The notes below the pieces were generated by a model. It worked only from the letters and a program-made list of their open reading frames with translations, was not told the origin of the DNA and searched no databases. 64,000 nucleotides of DNA, taken from assembly GCF_025961475.1 (NCBI RefSeq), contig NZ_JAOQNS010000005.1:248001-312000 (forward strand). The letters run 5' to 3'. Below are positions 1 through 8,032 of this stretch, one piece after another (the stretch's first letter is position 1; every line of letters begins with the position of its first letter). This stretch comes from Rhodobium gokarnense. Its GTDB lineage: Bacteria; Pseudomonadota; Alphaproteobacteria; Rhizobiales; Rhodobiaceae. Position numbers and translations under genes: made by a program.

Positions 1-57
1 GGTTCCCTCGCGGATGTCCTCGCCGAGCTCGCGAAACGCTTTCCTGAACCTGACCAT
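1..57 (-). CDS. N-terminal fragment of an unidentified gene leaving the window
   Basis: Nineteen codons read leftward from an ATG at 57 to the window edge without a stop, beginning MVRFRKAF and continuing with a charged amphipathic stretch. A GTG directly upstream (60) is in the same frame, and a GGGGA sequence lies about 11-14 nt upstream. The composition looks like a real protein start, possibly the cytoplasmic N-terminus of a membrane protein, but too little is present to name a family. The gene would be divergent from the FliK-like gene, with about 200 bp between them. Confidence 0.35.
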   Translation of the reverse strand, partial: MVRFRKAFRELGEDIREGT

Positions 58-256
58 CACCGGCCGTCATTGTCCCCAAAAATGTCAGCGGCCACGGTAG
101 TACAGCTTCGCTGCCGACAACAGCGCCGGTTCGGCGGATCGCGTGGCTTTGATAGGACGTGAAAATCGGCCCGGAAATGCGCTTTTCTCGCGCGGGGGAT
201 AAGCTTTTCTTAAGTTATTCTTCATTAACTATTGTGAAACGTTCCGTTCAGAAGGG

Positions 257-2113
257 ATGTCGCGCGTGCCCGCTACCAGCTTTGCTCCGCGCTCGGCGCC
301 CGTTGTCAGCGTCTCGGCCCAGGCCGGCGCGGCAGGAGCGCAAGGCGGCCAGTTGATCGCCGCCCGCGTCGTGGAGGTGCGGGAGGACGGCTCCGTGCGC
401 CTTGCCACACGGGACGGCCAGTTCTCCGTCAAACCGACCGTGCCGCTCGAAGTCGGCACCCGCCTGATGCTGCAGATCGAGGGCGCCGGGTCACAGGTCA
501 AGCTGGTCCTGCATGCCGACGCCAAGCCGGCACCGAGCCTGCCCGGCGGCGGAACGGGGACACCGACCGGCACGCCGACCGCGCCGCCCACAGTCCCGAC
601 AGCGGGCGCGCAGGTGCCGCAGCCCGGCGGCTATCCGGCGCCCTTGCCGGCCGGAGCGCCGCTGCCGGGCGCCGCGACGGCCGTTCAGACGCCCCTGCCA
701 GGCACGGTTCCGCCGGGTGCGATCGCGCAGGTCGTGAGCTCCGGCGCATCGCTGCCGCCGGGGGGGAGCGCACCGACTGCAGCCCCGGCAGGTCAGACGG
801 CGGCAACGCCAGCGACGCCTACCACCGCCGGCGCGGTTCCGCCAGCCAACGTCGCAACGTCCGGCGCAGCGCCCACCGGGGCGCCCCAGGCCAACAGCGC
901 GCCGCCGCTGCCGCAGGGTCCGGTCCCGCAAGCGGCCCAGGGGCAACCGGCGCCGGCGCCCGCGGGCCAGGCGCCTCTGCCGCAGGCAAACGCGACGCCC
1001 AATCTGACGCAGGCCGCGCAGCAGGCCGCCGCCTATGCGGCCCGGGCCGGGCAATCTCCATCGACCGGCACGGCACCCCAGACCGCAGCGGCCGGAGCGG
1101 CCCCGGCCGGCGCTGCGACACCCGCGGCTTCGGCGACGCTTGCCGGCAGCACGCCGCTTCCCCCCTCGGCGGACGCGGCGGCGCGGGCGGCGCTTTCGGA
1201 AATGGTCCACACCGCCGCCTCACGCCAGGACAGCCTGGCGCCGCTTTTTGCCAACCTTTCGGCCGTTGCGTCCCACGGCGGCAATACGCTGCCCGATCCG
1301 GTGATGAAGGCCGTGCAGCAGCTTCTCGGCCTGAGACTACCCGCCAACGCGCCGGTGACCGGCGAGCAGATGCGGCTTGCCGTGCAGTCGTCCGGCATCT
1401 TCCAGGAGGCGCACCTCGCCAGCGGCCAGGCCGCTGCGGCCTCCGGCGACATGAAGTCGGCGCTGATGGTGCTGCGCAACGTGCTCACCACCTGGCTCGG
1501 CGCCGACGCGGCGGCAAATGTTGCGGCGACAACGAAGCCCGGCGCCCGTCCCGGCGCCCCGAGGAAGGCCGGCACGCCCGTCGGCCAGCGGGCGGCGGCG
1601 GCATCCCTCACCTCCTCCTCGACCGGCACGGAGGCGATGCGCGCCTTGCTCTCCCAGGCCAATGCGGCGCTCGACCGGGTGCGGTTGTCGCAATTCGCCT
1701 CGCGCGCCGACGATGACGGGGGACCCGTGCAGGCGGCACGCGGCCATGACTGGACGTTCGAGATCCCGCTCGCCCTCGGACGGCAGACGCCGATCGCCCA
1801 GTTCCGCATCGCCCGGGACGAGAAGAAGGGCAAGAACGGCAAAGCCCGGGTCTGGCGGGTCCAGTTCTCCATGGATTTCGAGCCGATGGGGGCGATCAAC
1901 GGCCAGGTGGCGCTCTGCGACGGCGACGTCTCGGTGACCGTCTTTGCCGAGCGCGAGGAGACCAGCGAGTTGTTGCGCGGCGCCCTCGGCGACCTGCGCG
2001 GCGCGCTTTCCGAGGGCGCCTTCGGGGTGGAGGAAGTCCAGGTCCATACCGGCACGCCGGACTTTCCGGCAGGTGCGCCCGGCGCCGGCACCCATGTGGA
2101 TACCGAGACATGA
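257..2113 (+). CDS. FliK-like hook-length control family protein
   Basis: A 618-residue protein. The long middle (about residues 95-300) is low-complexity and rich in Ala, Pro, Gly and Gln, as in FliK/YscP molecular-ruler proteins. The C-terminal 110 residues resemble the Flg_hook domain, the part of FliK that contacts FlhB and switches export specificity. Its 3' end overlaps the next gene, an FlhB-like cytoplasmic domain, by ATGA, so the two are translationally coupled and probably partners. AAGGG abuts the ATG at 257, so the in-frame GTG at 266 is an equally plausible start with better spacing. No other flagellar genes are in the window, so it may act in flagellar export or in a diverged export system. 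Family call is good; exact role is inferred. Confidence 0.75.
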   Translation: MSRVPATSFAPRSAPVVSVSAQAGAAGAQGGQLIAARVVEVREDGSVRLATRDGQFSVKPTVPLEVGTRLMLQIEGAGSQVKLVLHADAKPAPSLPGGGTGTPTGTPTAPPTVPTAGAQVPQPGGYPAPLPAGAPLPGAATAVQTPLPGTVPPGAIAQVVSSGASLPPGGSAPTAAPAGQTAATPATPTTAGAVPPANVATSGAAPTGAPQANSAPPLPQGPVPQAAQGQPAPAPAGQAPLPQANATPNLTQAAQQAAAYAARAGQSPSTGTAPQTAAAGAAPAGAATPAASATLAGSTPLPPSADAAARAALSEMVHTAASRQDSLAPLFANLSAVASHGGNTLPDPVMKAVQQLLGLRLPANAPVTGEQMRLAVQSSGIFQEAHLASGQAAAASGDMKSALMVLRNVLTTWLGADAAANVAATTKPGARPGAPRKAGTPVGQRAAAASLTSSSTGTEAMRALLSQANAALDRVRLSQFASRADDDGGPVQAARGHDWTFEIPLALGRQTPIAQFRIARDEKKGKNGKARVWRVQFSMDFEPMGAINGQVALCDGDVSVTVFAEREETSELLRGALGDLRGALSEGAFGVEEVQVHTGTPDFPAGAPGAGTHVDTET

Positions 2114-2511
2114 GCGAGACCGAAAAACCCCGCCTCGCCGTTGCGCTGGAATATGAGCAGGGCTCCGACGCCGCCCCGCGGGTCACCGCCAAGGGACGCG
2201 GCGAGCTTGCGGAAAAGATCCTGGCGGCCGCCGAAGAGCACGACGTTCCCGTTGAAGAAAACGAGCCGCTCGCCGAAGCGCTCAGCACGGTGGAACTGGA
2301 CGATACGATCCCGGAGGAGCTTTACCGCGCCGTCGCCGAGGTCATCGGCTTCGTGCTGCGCGCCTCCGGCCAGCTCCCGGCGCGGCCGGCCCCGGCGAAA
2401 TCGATGCCGGCCCAGTCAGCAGGGGCACAGCACGCATCCGGCGCCTCGCCGTCGAGCGCCCCGCAGATGCCGCATCCGCCCTTCCTTCAGAGCGACAATT
2501 CCAGCCCCTGA
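2110..2511 (+). CDS. free-standing FlhB-like C-terminal (EscU/YscU/HrcU) domain protein
   Basis: A 133-residue soluble protein. Residues about 8-90 match the cytoplasmic domain of FlhB/YscU export-switch proteins, including the AVALEYE start, a K-G-R-G segment and the terminal helical region. The membrane half of FlhB is absent. The autocleavage NPTH motif expected after the first strand is not seen; the equivalent stretch reads EYEQGSDAAPRV. The last 45 residues are a Pro/Ala/Ser-rich tail. It starts in an ATGA overlap with the FliK-like gene. Free-standing FlhB-like domains paired with FliK-like proteins occur in alphaproteobacteria; their exact role in export switching is not established here. 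Its 3' end overlaps the convergent hydrolase gene by about 25 nt. Confidence 0.75.
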   Translation: MSETEKPRLAVALEYEQGSDAAPRVTAKGRGELAEKILAAAEEHDVPVEENEPLAEALSTVELDDTIPEELYRAVAEVIGFVLRASGQLPARPAPAKSMPAQSAGAQHASGASPSSAPQMPHPPFLQSDNSSP

Positions 2512-3326
2512 TGGGCGATCATGGCGCCGCCATGGCGCTTCTTGATGATGTCGGCCAGCCGGTCGAGTTCTTCGTCCGTGCGGTCGGGATCGTGGTGGAA
2601 GAGGATCGGCATGCGCACATCGGCGCGCTCGGCAAGGTCGAGGCACTTTTCCCAGGTGGAATGGCCCCAGCCGACATGGCTGGCATATTCCTCCTCGGTG
2701 TACATGGTGTCGTAGATCATGGCATCGGCGCCGGCGACGAAGTCCGCCAGCCGCGCATCGATTTCCGGATTGCCGTGCTCGTGGTCGGTGACCGTGCAGA
2801 ACACCCGGTCGTCGCAGGAGATGCGGTAGGCGATCGCCCCGCCCGGATGGTTGAGGAGCATGGTGTCGACGGCGAACGATCCGCCGAGCGGCAGCCGGTC
2901 CCCCGGTGCAAAAGCATTGAAGGTCACGCCCGTCAGCCCGCATACCGACATCGGGAAGATCGGCGGCGACATCATCCGCTTCAAGACGTCCTCCAGCGTC
3001 CCCTCCTGCGCGCCGAGATGTCCGGCCCAGAACCGCACCTGGACGTCCGGGTCGTAGGCAGGGGCAAAGAACGGCAGGCCGCAGACATGGTCGAGATGGG
3101 TGTGGGTGAGGAGGAGGTCGACGTCGGTGACGCCCTCTCGGCCGAGGGCGGCGCCGAGGTGGCGGATGCCCGTGCCGCAGTCGATGATCAGCACGCGCTC
3201 GCCGATGCGCACCTCCATGCAGGTGGTCTCGCCGCCATAGCGCACCGTGGTGGCGCCGGGCGCCGGGATCGACCCGCGCACGCCCCACAGGCGGACAAGA
3301 AACGTCCTGGCATTGCGTCCCGTCAT
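2487..3326 (-). CDS. metallo-beta-lactamase-fold metal-dependent hydrolase
   Basis: A 279-residue protein with the metal-binding motif HTHLDH at residues 75-80, preceded by the strand and turn IIDCGTG. A GVRGSIPAPG opening and a conserved His/Asp pattern near VTDHEHG follow the RNase Z / class II phosphodiesterase-like branch of the superfamily. It would bind two zinc or iron ions and hydrolyse a phosphodiester or similar substrate in the cytoplasm; the substrate is unknown. The start is set at ATG 3326, preceded by GGGGAG. An in-frame TTG at 3347 would overlap the stop of the cyclic-nucleotide-binding gene. It follows that gene immediately, so they are probably one operon, which makes a cyclic-nucleotide-linked role an attractive but untested idea. 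Confidence 0.8.
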   Translation of the reverse strand: MTGRNARTFLVRLWGVRGSIPAPGATTVRYGGETTCMEVRIGERVLIIDCGTGIRHLGAALGREGVTDVDLLLTHTHLDHVCGLPFFAPAYDPDVQVRFWAGHLGAQEGTLEDVLKRMMSPPIFPMSVCGLTGVTFNAFAPGDRLPLGGSFAVDTMLLNHPGGAIAYRISCDDRVFCTVTDHEHGNPEIDARLADFVAGADAMIYDTMYTEEEYASHVGWGHSTWEKCLDLAERADVRMPILFHHDPDRTDEELDRLADIIKKRHGGAMIAHQGLELSL

Positions 3327-3343
3327 GCTCTCCCCGCCATCGC

Positions 3344-3802
3344 TCAATTGCCACCCGTGGCCGAGCGCAGGTCCGCCAGGTCCCGTGTCGTGCGCTCCAG
3401 CCGGGCGGCGAGGACGCGCATCACCTCAAGCGCGATGTCGGGGAACTCCTTCAGCAGCTTCAGGAAATTGTCCTTGTTGATGGACAGGATCGCCATCTCG
3501 GTGGTGGCGCGGATGGTCGCCGTGCGCGGCACGTCGCACAGGATGGCGATCTCGCCGACGATGTCGTTGGTGGCAACTGCGGCAACTTTCCTGAGGCCCT
3601 GATCGGTCTCGACCAGCACGTCGGCCTCGCCATCGAGCACAATGAAGGCGGAATCGCCGCTTTCGCCCTGGCGGCAGAGGTCCTCGCCCGCGCGCACCGT
3701 GACGCGGTCGGAGATGAACGCCAGAAGGCGCAGCTTGGCCGTATCGATCTTCCTGAACAGCGGCACCTTGCGGAGCGCTTCGACTTCGGCATTGAGCGTC
3801 AC
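3344..3802 (-). CDS. single-domain cyclic nucleotide-binding protein
   Basis: A 152-residue protein that is almost entirely one cyclic nucleotide-binding (cNMP/Crp-type) fold, from about residue 15 to 130. It shows the LFRKID opening helix, the GE-D-C-Q-GE-GD-AF beta-barrel pattern, and a phosphate-binding-cassette-like segment reading GEIAILCDVPRTATI, including the conserved Glu and Arg-Thr. There is no DNA-binding helix-turn-helix, so it is not a Crp-type regulator; a sensor or adaptor role is inferred. GTG 3802 is chosen because AAGGGGA lies 6 nt upstream. It sits between the ABC-exporter-like gene (about 95 nt upstream) and the metallo-hydrolase gene, all in the same direction. Confidence 0.85.
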   Translation of the reverse strand: MTLNAEVEALRKVPLFRKIDTAKLRLLAFISDRVTVRAGEDLCRQGESGDSAFIVLDGEADVLVETDQGLRKVAAVATNDIVGEIAILCDVPRTATIRATTEMAILSINKDNFLKLLKEFPDIALEVMRVLAARLERTTRDLADLRSATGGN

Positions 3803-3896
3803 AACATATCCCCTTTTCCGCTCTCGCCTGATTGACCGGGGGTAAGGCCGACACCCTGCCCGGTCCCGATGATTGCGACCGTCCCCCGCAGAACGG

Positions 3897-6536
3897 TCAT
3901 TGCTCGACCTCCGCCGCGCCGAGGTCGCGGATCGCGTTGCGGACGGTCTCGACATCGCCGTCGGCGCAGATGCGCCCGTTGCGCATCAACAGAATGCGCT
4001 CAAACCCCGCGACCCGGTCAAGTCTGGAACTGCCGGCCAGGATCATAGCGCCTTTCTGGCGCTCGCGTATGGTCTGAAGCATGCCCACATTGTCGCCCAG
4101 CGTGTTGTCGACGTCCTCAAAGGCGATGATCTTCGGCCGCTTCAGGAGCGCGCGAGCAAGGCTCAGCCGGCGGCGCTGGCCGCTGGAGAGGCGCGAGCCG
4201 GCTACGCCGACCTCGAAGTCGAGACCGGCATGGGCGATGTGGTCGCGCAGGCCGAGGCGATCGGCGGTGTCGCCGATCAGCCGCTCGATCTCCTCGCGGG
4301 CGCCGCGGCGGTCGAGGCGCGGCTTGCCGAAGATGATGTTGTCCTCGATCGACAGGGATTCCGCATAGGCGTCCGGCGCAAAGGCGACGTAGCGCCCGGC
4401 CAGCCGCTCTGCGTTCTCGCGGAACACCTTGCGGCCGGCGACCATGCTTGCGGCCTTGTCGTCGTCGATGACGCCGAGCCGGTGGCGGGCGGGAACGAGG
4501 CGGAAGGCAAGGCCGATGAATTTCCTGTTTTCCGCCGCCTTCAGGCTTTCGCGGCCGTTCGCCTTGATGCGCTTCAGGAGCGTGTCGTAGGCGGGCAGTT
4601 CCTCCGCCGGGATCAGGCTGTCGGCGCCGAGGAGGTCGCTGTCGCCGCTGACCTCGGCAAAGAGTTCGACCATCACCTCGGCGATGTCGATGCCGATGCC
4701 GATCAGCGTCTCGCGCAGCCCCGCCTCGTCGAGGATCTCCAGAACGTCGGGATCGGCCGCGACCTCGTCGATCTCCATGGCGCGGTCGCGCGCCGCGCCG
4801 AACAGGATGTTCTCCACCAGCGGCGCGTTGGCGTTGAAGCGGTCGACGTCCCACAGATCGACAAGGCCTTGCAGGTCCGGGTCGGTGCCGATGCATTCTG
4901 CGAAGGCGGCGCGCATCTGGAGGATGCCTGCGACGGTCTCCGGGTTCTCGTCCGCATCGAGGAAGGCGTGGAGGCCCATGCGGTAGATGTCGGCGCCGAG
5001 CCCGACGCCGTTGGCGAGCCGGACGACGATGGCATCGAGTTCGTGGTCGCTGTCGATGCTGAGGACGGAGAGGTCCTCCCACTTCTGGTCGATGTCGAAA
5101 TGGATGTTGCCGGTACGCTCCGCCTCCTGGCGCCGGGTCCGCTCGACGTCGTCGAAGTCTTCCTCGTCGGTGATGTGGTTGCGCGGCCGGTGGCGCAGCC
5201 CGTAGACGAGGTTGTCGCGCACGGTGCCGGTGAAGATGTGCGGTGACGGCCCGATATAGGCGGTATCGCGGCCGAGCACGGTTTCCGACAGCTCGTCGAG
5301 CCGCGCCTCGCCGACGCGCACGCGACCCGTGGTGGGCTCGACCAGCCCGCAGGCAAGCTCGATCAGCTCCGGCCGGCCGCTGCCCTCGCCGCCGACGATG
5401 GCCAGCCCCTCGCCCGGCGCCACGGTGAGCGAGACGTCGTGCAGTTCCTGGCCGGCGATGCCGGTCGAAAGGTTGACGCTCGAGAACTGCAGGTCGCCCT
5501 CAAGGCCGCTGACGGCCTCGTCGGCAATGCCGAGCCGTTCGCGCGGCATCAGGTCGGGCGGATCGAAATTCTCCACCACGGTCTGGTAGCGCACGCTGAT
5601 GTCGGCAAGGTTCTGGTAGTAGTCGAGGAGTTCCTTCCAGGGACCGGCAAGGTCCTTGTAGGCGGCGAGCACGGCCACGAGGGCGCCGAAGGTAATGTCG
5701 CCGTTGATAACCAGATAGCCGCCGATGGAATAGAACATGAAGGGCGGAAGCTGGTTCATGAAGTTGTTAACGAACTTGATCATGTATTTCCGCTTGAAGA
5801 TGTCGTAGCGGATCTGAAAGTTCGTGTAGAGGGCGCCGGCAAGGTGCGACAGATGCCAGGCGGAGGTGGCGTTGGCGTGGATGTCGGTGATGCCGGCAAC
5901 GCTCTCGCCGATGCCGTCGGAGAGCTTGCGGATGTTCTTGACGCGCTCGCGCTGCAGGCGGATCACCTTCTTCTGCAGCTTCGGGATGATGTAGCCCTGG
6001 ATCGGATAAAGCGAGATCGCGGCGGCGCCGAGCAGCGGATCCTGGGCGAAGATGAAGGTGATGTAGACAATCAGCGTGCCGCCCTGGAAGGCCGGCTGGG
6101 CGATGGCGTCGCCGATGAAGCCGCCGAGCGGCTCGACCTCGGCGGTGATCATCGGGATGATCTCGCCGGAGCTGACTTTGCGGAAATGCGGCAGGCGGAA
6201 GCGCATCATCCGCTCGTAGAGCGTATAGCGCAGGCGCCGCAGCATGCGCTCGCCGGTCAGGCCCTTGTAGATATTGAGGGTGAACTTGACGACGTTGTTG
6301 AGGACGACGAGACTCAGAAACGCCAGACAGAGCAGCATCAGGTACGGAATCTGACCGAATTCGAAGCCGAAGAATTCGCGCGGGAAGTCGGTGCCCTGGA
6401 TCGCGTCGTTGACGATGCGCTTCGGCAGTTCCAACGACAGGTAGAGGATCGGAAAAGACACGACGGTCAAAAGGAGAATGACCATCTGGCGCCGCGCACT
6501 ATGGCGCCAGATGAACCGGTAAAGTGTCTTCTCCAT
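3897..6536 (-). CDS. ABC exporter-like membrane protein with degenerate, split nucleotide-binding domain
   Basis: An 879-residue protein. Residues about 15-330 form a six-helix ABC exporter membrane domain. The nucleotide-binding domain follows but is abnormal. The P-loop position reads GGEGSGRP (382-389), with the catalytic Lys replaced by Arg and the following Ser/Thr by Pro. The signature LSSGQRRR appears only at about 783-790, and a Walker B-like IIAFEDVD follows. A normal exporter has roughly 100 residues between these motifs; here there are about 400, including an acidic helical insert (about 440-690) and two separate Q-loop-like segments, HIFTGTVRDN and AYAESLSIEDN. It may be a regulatory or ATPase-inactive exporter homologue, or depend on a partner. 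ATG 6536 is preceded by GGGAC. It is divergent from the glycan cassette across 206 bp. Confidence 0.75.
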   Translation of the reverse strand: MEKTLYRFIWRHSARRQMVILLLTVVSFPILYLSLELPKRIVNDAIQGTDFPREFFGFEFGQIPYLMLLCLAFLSLVVLNNVVKFTLNIYKGLTGERMLRRLRYTLYERMMRFRLPHFRKVSSGEIIPMITAEVEPLGGFIGDAIAQPAFQGGTLIVYITFIFAQDPLLGAAAISLYPIQGYIIPKLQKKVIRLQRERVKNIRKLSDGIGESVAGITDIHANATSAWHLSHLAGALYTNFQIRYDIFKRKYMIKFVNNFMNQLPPFMFYSIGGYLVINGDITFGALVAVLAAYKDLAGPWKELLDYYQNLADISVRYQTVVENFDPPDLMPRERLGIADEAVSGLEGDLQFSSVNLSTGIAGQELHDVSLTVAPGEGLAIVGGEGSGRPELIELACGLVEPTTGRVRVGEARLDELSETVLGRDTAYIGPSPHIFTGTVRDNLVYGLRHRPRNHITDEEDFDDVERTRRQEAERTGNIHFDIDQKWEDLSVLSIDSDHELDAIVVRLANGVGLGADIYRMGLHAFLDADENPETVAGILQMRAAFAECIGTDPDLQGLVDLWDVDRFNANAPLVENILFGAARDRAMEIDEVAADPDVLEILDEAGLRETLIGIGIDIAEVMVELFAEVSGDSDLLGADSLIPAEELPAYDTLLKRIKANGRESLKAAENRKFIGLAFRLVPARHRLGVIDDDKAASMVAGRKVFRENAERLAGRYVAFAPDAYAESLSIEDNIIFGKPRLDRRGAREEIERLIGDTADRLGLRDHIAHAGLDFEVGVAGSRLSSGQRRRLSLARALLKRPKIIAFEDVDNTLGDNVGMLQTIRERQKGAMILAGSSRLDRVAGFERILLMRNGRICADGDVETVRNAIRDLGAAEVEQ

Positions 6537-6742
6537 CAAGCTGTCCCGTCGGCCTTGATGCCTGCGTCAAAACGTTCATGTCGATGCTTTACAACATTGC
6601 AGGAATGCGACACGGTGCAACAGATAAATTCACCGGAGCAGATCGGACCCACTCTCCCTTGGGCGATCCCCGCGCGATACTGCGCTGACCAGCGACACGA
6701 CAGACCGTCGTCGCTCCAAGGATCCTCACCACCCGAACCGTT

Positions 6743-8011
6743 GTGAGCGTCATGCGGCAAGTATCGTCCCCTTCGCGGCACCAGAAGAAGATTCTCATCT
6801 ACAGCCACGACACCTTCGGCCTCGGGCATCTGAGGCGGTGCCGGGCGATCGCGCACGCCCTCGTCGGTGCGTTCTCCGACCTTTCCGTGCTGATCCTGTC
6901 CGGCTCGCCGATCATCGGCAGCTTCGACTTCCGGGCCCGGGTCGACTTCGTGCGCATTCCGGGCGTCATCAAGCTGAGGAGCGGCGAATACACCTCGCTG
7001 GGCCTTCATATCGACATCGAGCAGACGCTGGCGATGCGCGCCTCGATCATCGAGCAGACGGCCAAGGCGTTCGATCCGGACATCTTCATCGTCGACAAGG
7101 AGCCGCTCGGGCTGCACGGCGAGGTGGAGGCGACGCTGCAGGTGCTGGCAGAGCGCGGCACGCGGCTGATCCTCGGCCTGCGCGACGTGCTCGACGACCC
7201 CGACATCATGCGCGAGGAATGGCAGCGCAAGAACGTGCTGCCGGCGCTGGAGAATCTCTACGACGAGATCTGGACCTACGGCCTGCCGCAGATCCACGAC
7301 CCGCTCGCCGGTCTCGACCTGCCGCCGACGGTCCTCGACAAGGTCTGCTTCACCGGCTATCTGCGCCGCACGCTGCCGACCAACCGGCCGACGACGGAGC
7401 CGATGCCGTTCGGCGACGATCCGTTCGTCCTCGTCACCCCGGGCGGCGGCGGCGACGGCGTGGAACTTGTCGACTGGGTGATGCGGACCTACGAGGCGCG
7501 GGTCGAGCCGCTCTATCCGGCCCTTGTCCTCCTCGGCCCGTTCATGGCGCCGGAGCACCAGGCCGCCTTCATGGAGCGCGCGGCCAATCTGCGCGACGTC
7601 CATATCCGCAAGTTCACGCCGAACATCGAGGACTATCTCGACCAGGCAATGGCGATCGTCGGCATGGGCGGCTACAACACCTTCTGCGAGATCCTGTCCT
7701 TCGACAAGCCGACGCTGATCGTGCCGCGCGTGGTGCCGCGGCGCGAGCAGGCGATCCGCGCCGACAAGGCCGAGGAGTGCGGCCTCGTCAAGGTGCTGGC
7801 GATCGACGACTATCCGGACGTGCCGCTAATGACCGAGGCGCTCGTTGCCCTGCCGAAGCAGCCGCCACCCTCCACGGCGGGCTTTTCCGGGCTGCTCGAC
7901 GGCCATCTGACGATCACGCAGCGGGTCGCGGACATCCTTGGCGAGGGCCGAACCAGCCCGGCGGCCGGACCGGACGCAGCGCCCGTGCCGCTCGTTGCCG
8001 CCGGCAGCTAG
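6743..8011 (+). CDS. predicted GT-B glycosyltransferase (COG4671-like)
   Basis: A 422-residue protein starting at GTG 6743, with an in-frame ATG at 6752 as an alternative. The N-terminal Rossmann half opens with ILIYSHDTFGLGHLRRC, and the C-terminal half carries a GMGGYNTFCEIL segment followed by P-R-REQ. This is the donor-nucleotide-binding pattern of GT28/MurG-like transferases and of the predicted glycosyltransferase group COG4671. It would transfer a sugar from a nucleotide donor in the cytoplasm; donor and acceptor are unknown. It is the first gene of a five-gene rightward cassette and has a paralogue three genes downstream. No clear promoter was recognised in the 206 bp upstream. Confidence 0.75.
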   Translation: MSVMRQVSSPSRHQKKILIYSHDTFGLGHLRRCRAIAHALVGAFSDLSVLILSGSPIIGSFDFRARVDFVRIPGVIKLRSGEYTSLGLHIDIEQTLAMRASIIEQTAKAFDPDIFIVDKEPLGLHGEVEATLQVLAERGTRLILGLRDVLDDPDIMREEWQRKNVLPALENLYDEIWTYGLPQIHDPLAGLDLPPTVLDKVCFTGYLRRTLPTNRPTTEPMPFGDDPFVLVTPGGGGDGVELVDWVMRTYEARVEPLYPALVLLGPFMAPEHQAAFMERAANLRDVHIRKFTPNIEDYLDQAMAIVGMGGYNTFCEILSFDKPTLIVPRVVPRREQAIRADKAEECGLVKVLAIDDYPDVPLMTEALVALPKQPPPSTAGFSGLLDGHLTITQRVADILGEGRTSPAAGPDAAPVPLVAAGS

Positions 8012-8032
8012 ACCTTTTTCGCGAGAAAAACG

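Noticed and set aside
3344-3955. Longer form of the cyclic nucleotide-binding protein starting at 3955
   Set aside because: The extra N-terminus is Arg/Ser-rich and unlike the family; GTG 3802 has a strong ribosome-binding site at correct spacing.
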